From Aotearoamyces nothofagi (Eukaryota; Ascomycota; Leotiomycetes; Leotiales; Tympanidaceae), in assembly GCA_015345905.1 (NCBI GenBank), contig JADDTR010000008.1, positions 620,001 to 684,000 on the forward strand: a DNA stretch of 64,000 nucleotides, written 5' to 3'. Shown here piece after piece: positions 13,001 through 23,528 of this stretch. Position 1 is the first letter of the stretch, and each line of letters begins with the position of its first letter. The position numbers and the translations under genes were made by a program. The notes under the pieces were generated by a model. It did no database searches. It worked only from the letters and a program-made list of their open reading frames with translations, and had not been told where the DNA came from.

Positions 13001-14291
13001 GATTCCTAAAATCCGTAGATATCGACTTGAGACCCGGCGAGTCAAGCTCAAGAGACTTGATCAAATCGTCTCGAAAAGTTCCTGTGAAGCGGGACACTCC
13101 AGAAAGAGCAATATTGGCAATGCGTGCAAGGACGGCTGGAAGTGCAGTTTGGCCTGATCCTCGATGTGGTGTAGCCATGAAAAAAATAGCATAGGTAGAT
13201 TCTGTGATGTTTTGATAATCCTCGGCATCAAGTCGCGCAATTATTAGCGCCTATACTTCATTAGCTTGATACTATCCTTATTAAATATTACCTACCCTCT
13301 TTACTACAATCCCACCCATGCTATGGCATATGAAGACAATCTTTCTGTCTCGACTCTTTATATACCGTAGTTAGCAATCTTGAGACTTGTTCAGGCCAGA
13401 TCAAGCTGAGGGAAGGAGTCCGCAAACCTTTACATCTGATCGTTCTCGATTTAGACCCTCTAATAGTGACCTCGCAAATGAATCAAAGTTCCCATGACTC
13501 TGAGAGCAAAAGACGTTTGCATTATAACCAAACGAAAAAATGCGTGCTCCAGGGATATCCTGTGGTAAGAGATCTCGAAGCCATAGTGTTCCATTCTTGT
13601 GAGTCTAGGTATCATAAACATCTCCAGCAATGCCATGAATAGCCACAATATCGAATGGATACTCCTCGCCAGATACAGGTGTATTGAAACTAGAGCTTTG
13701 TTGGTTCATGAGCTGTAGACCGAGCCTGTCGGCTGGATATGGAGTGTCTATAAGAGGTTGCACAGGATGAGACGACTGCCGTATGATATTCGATGTGATA
13801 ACGCTGTCTGTTGATACATCTTCATCTACGGCCGAAACTGAAGGTGGGTGACCGCCGTCTCTAGGTACCTCAGAAGACCATTTAAATTTTTCGGAAACCA
13901 TCGTCTTCAGAACCTATAGAGGTGACAATTGCAAGAAGTTCACTTTCGTACATTAATGACTGCCATGGATCACGTATATATAAAAACAGCAATTAAACAC
14001 TACACGAGGTGGGAGGAAACCTACCTTGTTCCGCTGGTCACAAAATGTAATGCGATACATGTAACTTGTCACGTGGTAGAGTCTTGAATAGATTGCTAAA
14101 ACAGGTACGTATGTCGGCTTTAGGATAATCCTACTTAGCAGGTCAAGCAATAAAGACGGCAATCGTAGCAAAAACTGCGAAGATAGCGCAAATGTACACA
14201 GGATTATGAGGAAAAGGAGAATAAGGCAGAGGGCAACACTATTAAGCAAGCACAGCCCGGAACCCCTCATGATTCTTGCATGCCAGCGCAT
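10051..14291 (-). pseudogene. NLR with SesB-like hydrolase, NACHT and ankyrin repeats; two in-frame stops
   Basis: Exons 14291-14025, 13913-13428, 13355-13296, 13250-12936, 12886-12724 and 12470-10051 keep one frame (about 1236 residues) apart from two stops. The first exon encodes an N-terminal hydrophobic anchor. Residues about 180-425: alpha/beta hydrolase of the SesB/SERAC1 type, with VAIHG, nucleophile elbow CHSMGG (Ser about 263), FMATPHRGS and catalytic His in DCDHRN. NACHT follows: P-loop GKPGSGKST about 480-488, Walker B VVIFVDALDEA. Ankyrin repeats start at about 950, the last three nearly identical, then a hydrophobic C-terminal segment. A TAG (13605-13607) stands where the family has Trp; a TAA (11566-11568) stands where Gln is expected. 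Either the allele is inactivated, or the stops are read through or are assembly errors. The N-terminal anchor exon is my least certain part. Confidence 0.8.
10300..10545 (-). repeat. Near-identical tandem ankyrin-coding repeats, 99-bp unit
   Basis: About two and a half copies of a 99-bp (33-codon) unit sit inside the second receptor gene. Each encodes a variant of YGNALQAA-YSGD-STV-LLLEKGADVNAQ. Copies differ at only a few positions, far less than the older ankyrin repeats just upstream. Such high-identity repeat blocks are known from fungal NLRs with fast-changing recognition domains. Confidence 0.85.
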
Positions 14292-15660
14292 GCACAAAAG
14301 CTACGCAACAATAAGGCTGTCGGCGGCTAGCTATCGATACATAGCAGGGTAAAACAACTGCTACATATTCAGCTCATCAGCAAGATGACATACCTAGCGA
14401 ATGAGCGTTTCCATTGCACGGATAACGATATATTATCCTGGCATCAGGCTCGAATTGTAGCTTTTTTGAGGAATATGGAGGGCGGTGGCGAAGGAGGATT
14501 GGCCACTCCATAAACCAGTTATATGAAGTGCCACCCCCAAGATCACTCGTTTCATGCCGGAGAGGCAGTTGGGTGTCCCTGTTTCTTTGGGGCTGCGGAA
14601 CGGAACGACGAGACGGAAGAGCGGGATCGCAGATCACAGCCTCGTGGTCTGGAAGATACAGGACGGCTCAAGGTCACCTCGGCTTCAATCGGGCAGTCTG
14701 GCCTCATCAACCGTTATCACTGTGGAAAGGTAACGGGCTGGTGTATGTATGTAAGTAAAGTAACATCCCAGAGCAAGAGGACGACTACCTACCTAAGGTG
14801 CCAAGTCTAATCGCTACACTCTATGCCTAAGGCTGACACCGTTGATAGAGAGTGTTGCTGCGACTCACGTAGCCAGCGCGCAACTCTGGTATCTATGCCA
14901 TCCAGCCTCACGGACAGCCCGGCTTCTCCCACAAAGCAGGTAGAAGAAGCGCCGGAATCGCACTACAGATGGTGAAGAACACAGCCATGACTTTCCAACT
15001 TCCAAAGCATCGCCATAGGTCAGTCATATTATATTCTCAATTAGGCTGTGGCACTCCACTACATGGAGTGGAGGGCCAAGGAATGAAGCAGAGTATTAAT
15101 GGAGTATTTTGACTCGATTTATGCATCCCAGCAAGCTTGCTGGGCAAAAATGAATGCCTACATTCGAAGTAGACTCAGACGAAGCCACTTTCCATTACAA
15201 AAGACCCATCGTGGTGGCCCACAAACACAGATTCTCCGCAGTTTAGAAAACTTGCTAAACAGCTTTCTATATAACACGAATAATCTATTCAAGTGCAAGT
15301 ACTTGTACAGCACATCCGCCACATATCTTACCCTCAGTACCGACTACAACACCCTCATCTACATCATTGGTATCGCCAACCAGAACGCTCCTGTTGGTCT
15401 CCTGCGTGCTTAGAGAAACGCCATTTGCAGGACTGAACAATGCGAAGTGGTATGGTTCTAGGTACACTTTTGCAACCTCCGCAGGCATGATTGGGAAGTC
15501 CGCTATACGTGGGTTGTGAGTGAAGCCGTGTATATGCTAAATGCCAATGTCCTTGTTGCGGACGGGCGAGTGAGAAACGGTTGATGGCCAAAAAGCTATT
15601 CCGTTACCACCAAGAGACTGGTTGGTGTGTCCGATGCTGCCTGGGCTGACATGACAACAG
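14292..15660. other. Gene-poor stretch upstream of the second receptor
   Basis: Several short reading frames occur on both strands, none with a recognisable domain. A Cys-containing run near 15548-15636 (start CPCCGRASEKR, end WCVRCC) could be a degenerate zinc-binding exon linked to the frame further right. The evidence is too thin to call a gene. Confidence 0.3.
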
Positions 15661-16485
15661 CCCCCCGAGTATTGCCAGCGTTACCAACATATGCATTCGT
15701 TGTCATCGCTGCATACTCCGGTCGCATATATACCGCACTCAGATAGCCAATCGGAGATCTGTCAGGATCCTACAGAAACATGTTCAGAATCTGACCCTCG
15801 AAGGACAAATCGCCGAGCCGCAGGTCACGATGATTTAGTACTGCGCATTACTTCCGATCGTCAAGACCACATTTTCAGCCGGATGAACTACTCTGGAGGA
15901 ACACATCCGTTGACTCTGCAACATGACTCTGACCCTGTCGCTGATCTTGACACCAACACCGTCTATAGCAGACTTTTGCCAATTGACCAAGGTATCCAAG
16001 ATACCATGTATGAATCATCCTTCTCCGACTCTGCAAGTCTCGTCAGCGCAATCCCTCTTGTGCAAGAGACAACTTCAACGCGGCTACAGCAACCACCGAA
16101 TGTGGACATAGGACAGCCTGCAAGCTCTATCGATTATAATGCAGCCCAGTACCACTCGCTGCTACAGAACTAGTTACATCCTCCACTTAACGTATCAACT
16201 TTACAACCATCCGAGAATTTGGCAACAGACTATAGAACATGGCCACCCGGTCTGTCAAGTAACTTGTCCGGTGCTACCTTCATGCCAGGCTTGACGGGTC
16301 CCATGGCAAGTCTTGCAGCCCCAAATGACCGTGATTAGCTACCCCAGCAGATTGCAATCAAACATCATGTCGTACACCATCATTACCACCATCATATATC
16401 TCATCCGTCAAATCAACGACCATGGAAGACGATTAGGAGAACTTTAGAGTCACAGCAGACTGAGACATCCAACAGCATTGTATAA
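15661..16485 (+). pseudogene. Degenerate low-complexity coding frame, probably broken gene
   Basis: One frame runs from 15661 to the TAA at 16483-16485, interrupted by TAG codons at 16171-16173 and 16324-16326. Between the stops the same protein-like composition goes on: Ser/Pro/Gln-rich, then a His-rich block (HHVVHHHYHHH). Both TAGs lie where CAG (Gln) would suit the flanking residues. A plausible 3' splice site (ACAG) just precedes 15661, so exons upstream are possible. I recognise no family. It could be an inactivated gene for a disordered, zinc-binding or regulatory protein, or chance. Confidence 0.35.
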
Positions 16486-17306
16486 TAACGAAGCATTTAA
16501 AAGAAGCGACCGCTCCATTTCAGACCTCTTATACCGCGAATAGATAATAGCATATACGAGAAAAATAATATATACAGACAGAGCATTTGCTGCTTAAACC
16601 AAGGGTTTGTGCTCAGTAGTGCGGGTTATGAGAGCTGGACATGGCAGTCATAGAATACCATCTAATGTTCGCTCTGAATAACTACCCTCACTACTAAATC
16701 TCCCACATCATCCCAGCACCCGCCAATATAAATACCCTTTCTCCTCCCCACTGCTAATAGTCCGATGCGTGATTCAAGCCTCAATACTGGGCAACTTTCC
16801 GCCCTGCATCATTTCTCCTACCAGCAGATATCTATTCCCGTAACGGAAAGCTCCAGCGCCGTCCACCTCCCTTGGAGCAGCACGCATCGCCGAGATGTAG
16901 CGTCCGCACGGTGCTTCCCATACCTACCAGAACGGCTTGCCCGCCAGATAGAGAGGCCTGCGCTATCATGTCGGCAGGGGAATCGGATCTCAATTAAGCC
17001 TGAAGGAGCATATCTGAAAACTTCGGTGTCGGCTATTGATGATAGCTTCTGATTCGGGTGCTCGGGGCTACGGAGATGGGTTTTAGTGGGGTGGAGGGAG
17101 TCATGGAGTCGGTAGCGCCACGTGAAGTGTGCCTCGGCCTGTCATATTCTCAAATATCTTCTATACATGAGACTGCAGCATACGATAATCCAGGATCGGT
17201 TCACCGTCGACGAGCTGTCACCGATGGGGGCAAAAAAACAAGGCATGTTTGGACAACGAGGAACTGTTTTAGGAGTCGGCCGGGACCGTGTTACACTCTC
17301 CTACAT
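16486..17306. other. Intergenic, no supported gene
   Basis: This is the 3' flank of the PX-associated protein gene. It contains only short reading frames without domain signals. Confidence 0.35.
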
Positions 17307-19325
17307 CTATCTAGAACTGAACTGCGCTTCATTCGCCTCCCTGAGGATCTCTTTGAATGGTCCCGCAAGCAACTTAATCGTCCTGTCACAGCTCGGCGGT
17401 CTGGCGTCCTCGCTTCTGGCTGCGTCCAAATGAGCCTCCTTCATCAAACCGCCAGCTTTTACGCGTCCAGCGTTGACAATACTCGGATCCCCACCGTGGC
17501 GGACTGGTCCATCGAGCCTAGATGGCGTAATGCTCGATCCGTTAATGTATGCTTGCCAGCGCTTGAGGAACATTCCTGGCCCCGGACTACACGCTGCCAA
17601 TCTTCTGGCTGAGTGGGACGCCCCTTTCGGTATGTTGGGCGATGGTGGGATCTTGGACGATGCCGTCGATGACTTTTGGATGTCAGTTGCAATAGCCATC
17701 CTCATGCGGTGTTCGGAAGATGATGACAGCTCTGCGAGGTATTTGGCGTGGGTATTGCATTCCGAAAGCACTTCCGCGCGTTGTTTTTCTGAGAGAGCAA
17801 AAAAGGCCTTTTCGAGCGCAGAAGTAAGTTTCCCTGCTCCATCGCTACCCCCATTAGGCTTACCCAAATCCTCCACGCGGAACCCTACGAGAATGGCTTT
17901 TGCGTAATCTTTGTACCATTTGCTCAACTCAGGGCCGTTTTTACACACTTGGTGAATGAACCGATGTGCCGATCCCTGATGTTTTCGAAGAAGCTGGACA
18001 AACTCCTCTACCGTCGGTAGCTTTTTGGGGGTTGAATTTGAAAGGCAAAGCTTAAACAGATCTTGTAGAAATCGATCTAGGTCTCCAATAGTTCCACTCA
18101 GATCAACTGCTTGGTGTAGAGCTCGGATTACAGGGTCAAATGCCGCAACTGCTTCTCGAACTGCATGTGTGAGAAGGTCAGGTTGTCGAGAACACAGAAC
18201 ACCACATATCTTTTGCCGGTCTCGAACAGAAACTTTGAGAGAAAGGTAATCCAGAGCCAGAGGTATCTGCTTCTCGGAGAGCTCTTCACCTCCATACTCA
18301 TCTAATATCGTGACGACGAGAGGTTCTGATCTGGCCTCGCTCATCGCGATGCATTTATCGCGCTCCTGACGATCCATGTTGACGTATTTCTTCAGTATCT
18401 CACGTTGCTGTTTCGTTGGCGCGTTAGAGTTCTTGACGATCTCAAAGGTCTTTACTTTCAAATCGCCAGTATCCCAGTTCACAACGGTCCAGATGATGGT
18501 CTGCAAAAGGTTCATACCAGCATCACTTGCATTGGTAAGGCCAATGAACGTAGTGACAGTGTTGAGGCTGATCTTGGCGAGAATAATTCTCATCATGGCG
18601 TTGATCATGGTCGCCACATTTCCAATTCGCAGCGTTTGTCTGATGGCGATGTAAGGGACCAGGCTGTTGGCCGTTTTGATCATGGACAATATCGTGTGTC
18701 CTTCAGGCGAGATGACCAGGATATAGTGCATGAATGATGCAAGAATGACTAGGATGTATTCATGGGCGGCCTGGATCAAAGGCTCCTGGTCCTCAAGTTG
18801 GTCCGTCTCGCTGGCCCTTTCAAACATTTTATCCACGAGGTCTCCGTAAACTAAATGCTGAAGAAAGTCTTCCCACCCCGCCACAACATCCTCTAGCTTT
18901 CCGGTATCATAGTTCCCATCCAAGCTATTGAGATCGTATTTGGGGAAGCCACCAAAATATCCTCTTGCTGGAGCCTCGACTAACGCAGCAGTAGCAGTTG
19001 CCAGGGTCTTCCGAATGCCAACATATCCTGCTTCATACGACTCACTCAGATCTTCCTTGGCGAGGTCGTCAATGAGCTCTTGGCATTTTGCCTGCCAGAA
19101 GCCGGTCGAGACATTCTGAAGTCCAGGAAGTGGGACAATGAACTTTGCGAAGAGGCTATGGAGAAGGGGGATTTCGTTCTTTTCGCCAGTAACTCGGAAA
19201 GGTGGCCCGGACTGGGCAAGCGCTCCAGGAAACCTCAGATCTTGAATCTCTTTGTAGGCCTCATGATGGCTCAGTATGTTGAGAATCGCGCTGGCCTGAT
19301 CGGCGGAGAGTTCATTCGGTGTCAT
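17307..19325 (-). CDS. PX-associated (PXB/DUF3818-type) protein without a PX domain
   Basis: A single exon of 672 residues. The N-terminus (start MTPNELSADQASAILNIL) and the pattern ARGYFGGFPKYDL match the PX-associated domain found in fungal relatives of yeast Ypr097w, a phosphoinositide-binding, lipid-related protein. The rest is the helical DUF3818-like region, ending in a basic Ser/Pro-rich segment. No PX phosphoinositide-binding fold can be recognised, and the protein is shorter than the roughly 1000-residue PX-containing members. This copy may be a PX-less paralogue. Membrane contact or lipid trafficking is inferred from the family, not visible here. The start is the first Met of the frame and fits the family N-terminus. 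Confidence 0.82.
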   Translation of the reverse strand: MTPNELSADQASAILNILSHHEAYKEIQDLRFPGALAQSGPPFRVTGEKNEIPLLHSLFAKFIVPLPGLQNVSTGFWQAKCQELIDDLAKEDLSESYEAGYVGIRKTLATATAALVEAPARGYFGGFPKYDLNSLDGNYDTGKLEDVVAGWEDFLQHLVYGDLVDKMFERASETDQLEDQEPLIQAAHEYILVILASFMHYILVISPEGHTILSMIKTANSLVPYIAIRQTLRIGNVATMINAMMRIILAKISLNTVTTFIGLTNASDAGMNLLQTIIWTVVNWDTGDLKVKTFEIVKNSNAPTKQQREILKKYVNMDRQERDKCIAMSEARSEPLVVTILDEYGGEELSEKQIPLALDYLSLKVSVRDRQKICGVLCSRQPDLLTHAVREAVAAFDPVIRALHQAVDLSGTIGDLDRFLQDLFKLCLSNSTPKKLPTVEEFVQLLRKHQGSAHRFIHQVCKNGPELSKWYKDYAKAILVGFRVEDLGKPNGGSDGAGKLTSALEKAFFALSEKQRAEVLSECNTHAKYLAELSSSSEHRMRMAIATDIQKSSTASSKIPPSPNIPKGASHSARRLAACSPGPGMFLKRWQAYINGSSITPSRLDGPVRHGGDPSIVNAGRVKAGGLMKEAHLDAARSEDARPPSCDRTIKLLAGPFKEILREANEAQFSSR

Positions 19326-20443
19326 CGCGATCCCTCGTCCATCGCCGTGCCGGCGTGCGTGGCTAGTTATATGTCGATGTTGAGAAGGATGAGAGAGGCT
19401 GAGAACCGCGGTTCGGACAAACTATGCTCCGATGCATCGAGGACGGCGTGTAGGTACCGTAGTTCTTCAGACCTGGAAAAGAAAGTTCTTTGGACCTGGA
19501 AATATCATAGCATTCCTTAAATTCACGGACGACCGTTTTTCTGAGGCAGCGAACCGGTGAATGACATCATAGCAGCTGGCACGTTCCGCTCGCACCCGTA
19601 TCTGTATGGGCTTACGCTCCCGCTTAGCTCCCGCTTAATGCTATACGGCGCGATAATAGAGTTGGAGCACTTCGGTGTTGTTCCAGATGTTATCGTCGTC
19701 GCCCAAAGTGCCCTCTGATATCATTCCAGCGGTATCATAATACAGATCAGGTTCAGGGCGCTCTTATTGGCCTGCAAGTCCCAGAAGTGGAGCAGGCGGT
19801 AAACTGCGTCATTTGCCCAGGTACAGCAATTCTGCGAGTGCCTGACTGCCTGATATCATCCCCCCAGCTCCCGCAGGACCCTCGAGATGGGTTCGCGCTC
19901 CGCTATCAGCACGCTGGTCCTGAGATGAGATTGGTAGCAGAAAGGAAAAGGGGGAAAGAGGGTCTCGGGAAATGCGGTGATGTATCAAAAGCAGTCCCTA
20001 AGACAAGACCGCGGTATTGTATTTATACAGTCCAGCCCTGAACGCTATGGTCCTGCCATCGGCGCGTGGTTCCTCCGAGCCCCGGTTCTCAGCAGCCCGG
20101 TCCTCGTACGTCAGCCTATCTGCCTGCTCTTGTGCCTCAGGCTCCAGAACGCCTCAAAACAGCAAGACAGGCTCGAGAGGGGCACGAAGGACGTGGGCAG
20201 TTCAACCTAATATTAACTCCGCTGTTGTATCTCCGGGATGGCCTCACCCTGGCCTGGGTTGCGAGGGACGACGGGAGGTATAAAGCAACAGCTGTTCGGC
20301 CACCATTGTATTCTTCCTCTCACACCTCTGCACGCCAGCCTCTCTGGTTCACCCAAACTCCCTTTGTCTATTATATCAGCTCTTTGCCCTTGATTTAACG
20401 TGACTTGAGCTCTAGATTAGCATCTTATCAGGTCTGCATCACA
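19326..20443. promoter_or_regulatory. Divergent promoter region, PX-associated gene and SDR gene
   Basis: The two flanking genes are transcribed away from each other, so both promoters must lie in this 1.1 kb. A short direct repeat (GCTCCCGCTTA) occurs at about 19616-19638. A pyrimidine-rich tract precedes the SDR start. No convincing gene is present. Confidence 0.35.
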
Positions 20444-21406
20444 ATGTCCACACCAGCTCGCACGATCGTCGTGACCGGCGGGACGGCTGGCTTGGGCTAC
20501 CATGCTGCTCTTTCCATCGCCCGGCAACACCCTGATTACAAAATTGTGATCGCATCGCGCTCCAATGCCAATGGGGCAGACTCGTCGATAAACAAGAAGC
20601 TCGGGCAGATAAATGTTGAGTTTCTCCCACTCGACTTGTCCAGTCTGGCCGACGTCCGCGATTTTGTCTCGAGCTTCGCCGCCAAGCAGTATCCTCCCAT
20701 CCAGGCCCTTGTCCTTAATGCCGGCCTCCATTTTCCAAATGGTGTCAGCTATTCCAGCGACGGCGTCGAGTCCACGTTCGCCGTTAATCACGTCGGTCAC
20801 GTGCTTCTTTTCAACCTCCTTCGCCCGTACCTGACGGAAGACGCTCGCATAGTCATCACCTCTAGTGGAACACATGACCCAGCTCAAGATACAAAATTGC
20901 CCGATGCGATCTATACAACAGCTGAGCTGCTAGCACACCCATCTGCTGAGACATCACAGAATGATGGACGCCAACGGTATTCAACTAGCAAGTTAGCCAA
21001 TGTGCTATGGATGTACGCTCTGCATAGACACGTTGCAGCTGTGCCTGGAAAGAAATGGACGGTCACTGCTTTTGACCCTGGTTTGATGCCTGGAACTGGT
21101 TTGGCCAGAGAATATTCTCCGGTGATGCGATTTATCTGGAATAATATCCTCCCACGCATAATACCGCTGCTTCGAGTCCTTATTTCCCCTAATATTCATA
21201 CGACCGAAGATTCGGGCAATGCACTGGCAAGACTTGCTGTAGGGAAAGATGTGGAGGGTATCAGTGGCGCTTACTTTGAAGGCACGAAGGAAATCAAGAG
21301 CAGTGTTGATAGCTATGATGAGAAGAAGCAGAATGATATCTGGGAGTGGACTGCGAAGTTTATTGCGAAGGATGATGAAGAATCGAGCAGTTTCAGCACC
21401 GTTTAA
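20444..21406 (+). CDS. Short-chain dehydrogenase/reductase
   Basis: Single exon, 320 residues. An NAD(P)-dependent oxidoreductase of the classical-to-extended SDR fold. Cofactor motif TGGTAGLG at residues 11-18, NAG at 92-94, catalytic Ser around 140 and YxxxK (YSTSK) at 179-183. The sequence resembles retinol-dehydrogenase/protochlorophyllide-reductase-like fungal SDRs, so the substrate is probably a small hydrophobic carbonyl or alcohol, but it cannot be named. I chose the ATG at 20444 because the Rossmann strand starts seven residues later; the frame is open for 13 codons further upstream. No signal peptide or membrane segment is evident, so it is probably cytosolic. Confidence 0.9.
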   Translation: MSTPARTIVVTGGTAGLGYHAALSIARQHPDYKIVIASRSNANGADSSINKKLGQINVEFLPLDLSSLADVRDFVSSFAAKQYPPIQALVLNAGLHFPNGVSYSSDGVESTFAVNHVGHVLLFNLLRPYLTEDARIVITSSGTHDPAQDTKLPDAIYTTAELLAHPSAETSQNDGRQRYSTSKLANVLWMYALHRHVAAVPGKKWTVTAFDPGLMPGTGLAREYSPVMRFIWNNILPRIIPLLRVLISPNIHTTEDSGNALARLAVGKDVEGISGAYFEGTKEIKSSVDSYDEKKQNDIWEWTAKFIAKDDEESSSFSTV

Positions 21407-21892
21407 GTATTAAAATGGAGTAATGATGAGAATCTCATTTCCTCACATCGAGGGATTGTCATTTCTTCATTTCGTTCAGACTCTCATTTGCTGTGGTTAC
21501 AACATTGTCTATCTTGCTGTGCGTAGCAGAAAGGGCAGTGAGCTTTATCTCTAACTTCAATGAACTAAGGGCGCGAATGTGGCTTGATATGCGGCGATAT
21601 GCGGGAGGGTATGATAATGTGAGATTATCTAATACTTTGTCGAGGTCAAGGGGTTGAGTTGGATAAGTGATAATAACATAAGCCCTATATTTTAATAGCA
21701 CCTTTAGCAACCTGAGATCTAAGACAATGCTCTTTATTTGTAGAGCGGGAAAACAAAGTTCGAAATAGCATATTCACGTGATATCTACACTCGATATCTA
21801 CACGTGATCTAAGATATACCAAAGGACCTCTCACCCAGATTGTTTCTGTAGGGAGATCTTGCAAGAGAAAGTATGTAAGAAGGAGTCGCTGG
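21407..21892. other. Convergent 3' intergenic region
   Basis: Lies between two genes that converge. An 83-codon open frame on the minus strand (21710-21459) has no domain signal and is not called. Palindromic CACGTGAT-type words occur around 21776-21806. Confidence 0.3.
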
Positions 21893-22498
21893 TTATTTCT
21901 TCACTGCTTCCCTGAACATCATCGTTTCCGTAACCCTTCCATCGAGCACGACAACTGTATCGATCTCCTCGTACCCAAAGTGCTTATAGACAGCCACGCC
22001 AGGTGGGCTCGCTTGAACATAAGCGTCTGCCCCATCGGCATCAATCCTCTCTAACCCGTATCTCATCAACAACCCCCCGGCACCCCTACCCTGGTGGCTC
22101 TCGTGACAGCACAAGACCTCCAGATACCAGCATTTCCTCCCCGCCATCGTCTGCGCCCTCTTCTCCTTCAGGGCCCCGAAGAAATAGTCCGCAAGCTCCG
22201 TATCGCCTTCAGCGGGGTATCTGGATGGTTCGGCGCTGGTAGGTTTCGGGTGGGATGGTGTCTTCCAGTTGGCGAATGCGACGACGGGTGAGCCTGGCAG
22301 GCCGGTGTCGATAACGCATACGACGTGGGCCCTGGGGTCGGGTATGTCTGTGACGAGACCGCGCTTCCAGAATTCGCGCACGGCGGGCACGGGCGGGAAG
22401 ACGGCTGAGATGACGAGGTCTTTGCTGAAGGCGCTGAAGAAAACATCTGTCATGCCGTCGACGTCTGCGAGGTCCGCTTTGCGGAGCTGTAGAGGCAT
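21893..22498 (-). CDS. GNAT-family N-acetyltransferase
   Basis: Single exon, 201 residues, typical length. Acetyl-CoA-dependent N-acetyltransferase. The pyrophosphate-binding motif A is QGRGAGG at about 136-142, preceded by the conserved strand WYLEVLCCHESH. The C-terminal strand pair includes VAVYKHFGYEEID. This arrangement is common in fungal GNATs acting on small amines or xenobiotics; the acceptor is unknown. Probably cytosolic, with no targeting signal. The start MPLQLRKADLADVDG is the usual entry into the first beta strand. Confidence 0.9.
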   Translation of the reverse strand: MPLQLRKADLADVDGMTDVFFSAFSKDLVISAVFPPVPAVREFWKRGLVTDIPDPRAHVVCVIDTGLPGSPVVAFANWKTPSHPKPTSAEPSRYPAEGDTELADYFFGALKEKRAQTMAGRKCWYLEVLCCHESHQGRGAGGLLMRYGLERIDADGADAYVQASPPGVAVYKHFGYEEIDTVVVLDGRVTETMMFREAVKK

Positions 22499-23528
22499 TG
22501 CGGAAGATTTGGTAGATAGTACGGGAAGGTAGTTGAGATTGAGGAGGTGAGAGGGGCTGGAGGAAATGATGAATGCCAGCCTCTTGTTGTGCCAGTATTA
22601 GGATGGCTACTGAGTCAGCTTGGTCCGATACACAGGTATAGTCAAGTCACCTTGCAGCAATGTCCCGCTTTGTCGTCGGGTTCTGATGTTCCGTTTTACC
22701 GGCTCGGATAGAGATGTTGCTTCCACATTTTATTCCATGCTGCTAACAACTACAACGTTATACGATAAAAATAAGCAACAGTAATCCGAAGCATGAAAGC
22801 TATGTGTAGATACATCAAGTTGTTGATATCGACTTTATCCAACAGAGCTGGCCAGTTGGAGTTTATCTCAGTTCATGGCGAGAGTGCTCATTTGCAATTT
22901 GTTAACGGTTAACTACATATGGATAACTGGTTTAAGATTTTCCATTTATTAGGAGTCCCGATACTACTGCTGTCATACTGATGGCCAAGGGGCTGTACTC
23001 TCTGGAACATACAGCTTCAGCTTCAATTATTGGTCGTGTTAATATGGGAACTTCCTTCGCTTTCTGGCATAAGGGCTAATGTTGTGTTCATAGTTGCGCT
23101 TCCCCATTGAAAAGACTCGGGCATGTTGCACGGATATTATCATTATGTAATGGTATCTGGATGACTTCAAATTCAGCTCGTACAGTATATCCTCAATTCG
23201 AGGAATAAATTGTCCAGCTGTCAATATACAGAGTTAGAGGCTGGGATCGGTTGGAAGCAGCGGGTCACGTTCCACGTCCAGTGCGACTCACGTTACAACC
23301 AACACCACGTGTAATATTGCATGTTCAAAAAGGTCTAAATTAGGTGTACGTATCCGACTAATACTTGGCAAACGGACTATACATGGTTGCGAAACAGTAC
23401 TTGGTCAACGACGATGTACAGAATTGCACCCCCTCTTATGGTGCAGGAATGCATTTTGGTTGATGTCGTAATCTCATCAGAGCTCAATAAAAGGCCAAGG
23501 AGGAAGATAAATATGGGTTCTCTAATGA
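22499..23528. promoter_or_regulatory. Divergent promoter region, GNAT and first P450
   Basis: About 1 kb without a supported gene. CACGTG-like words occur around 23307-23312 and a short upstream reading frame ends near the P450 start. Regulatory use is inferred only from position between divergent genes. Confidence 0.3.

Noticed and set aside
15051-15080. Small hairpin (CACTCCA / TGGAGTG with a 5-base loop)
   Set aside because: A 7-bp stem is too short and lacks target duplications, so it is not enough for a MITE or a regulatory element.
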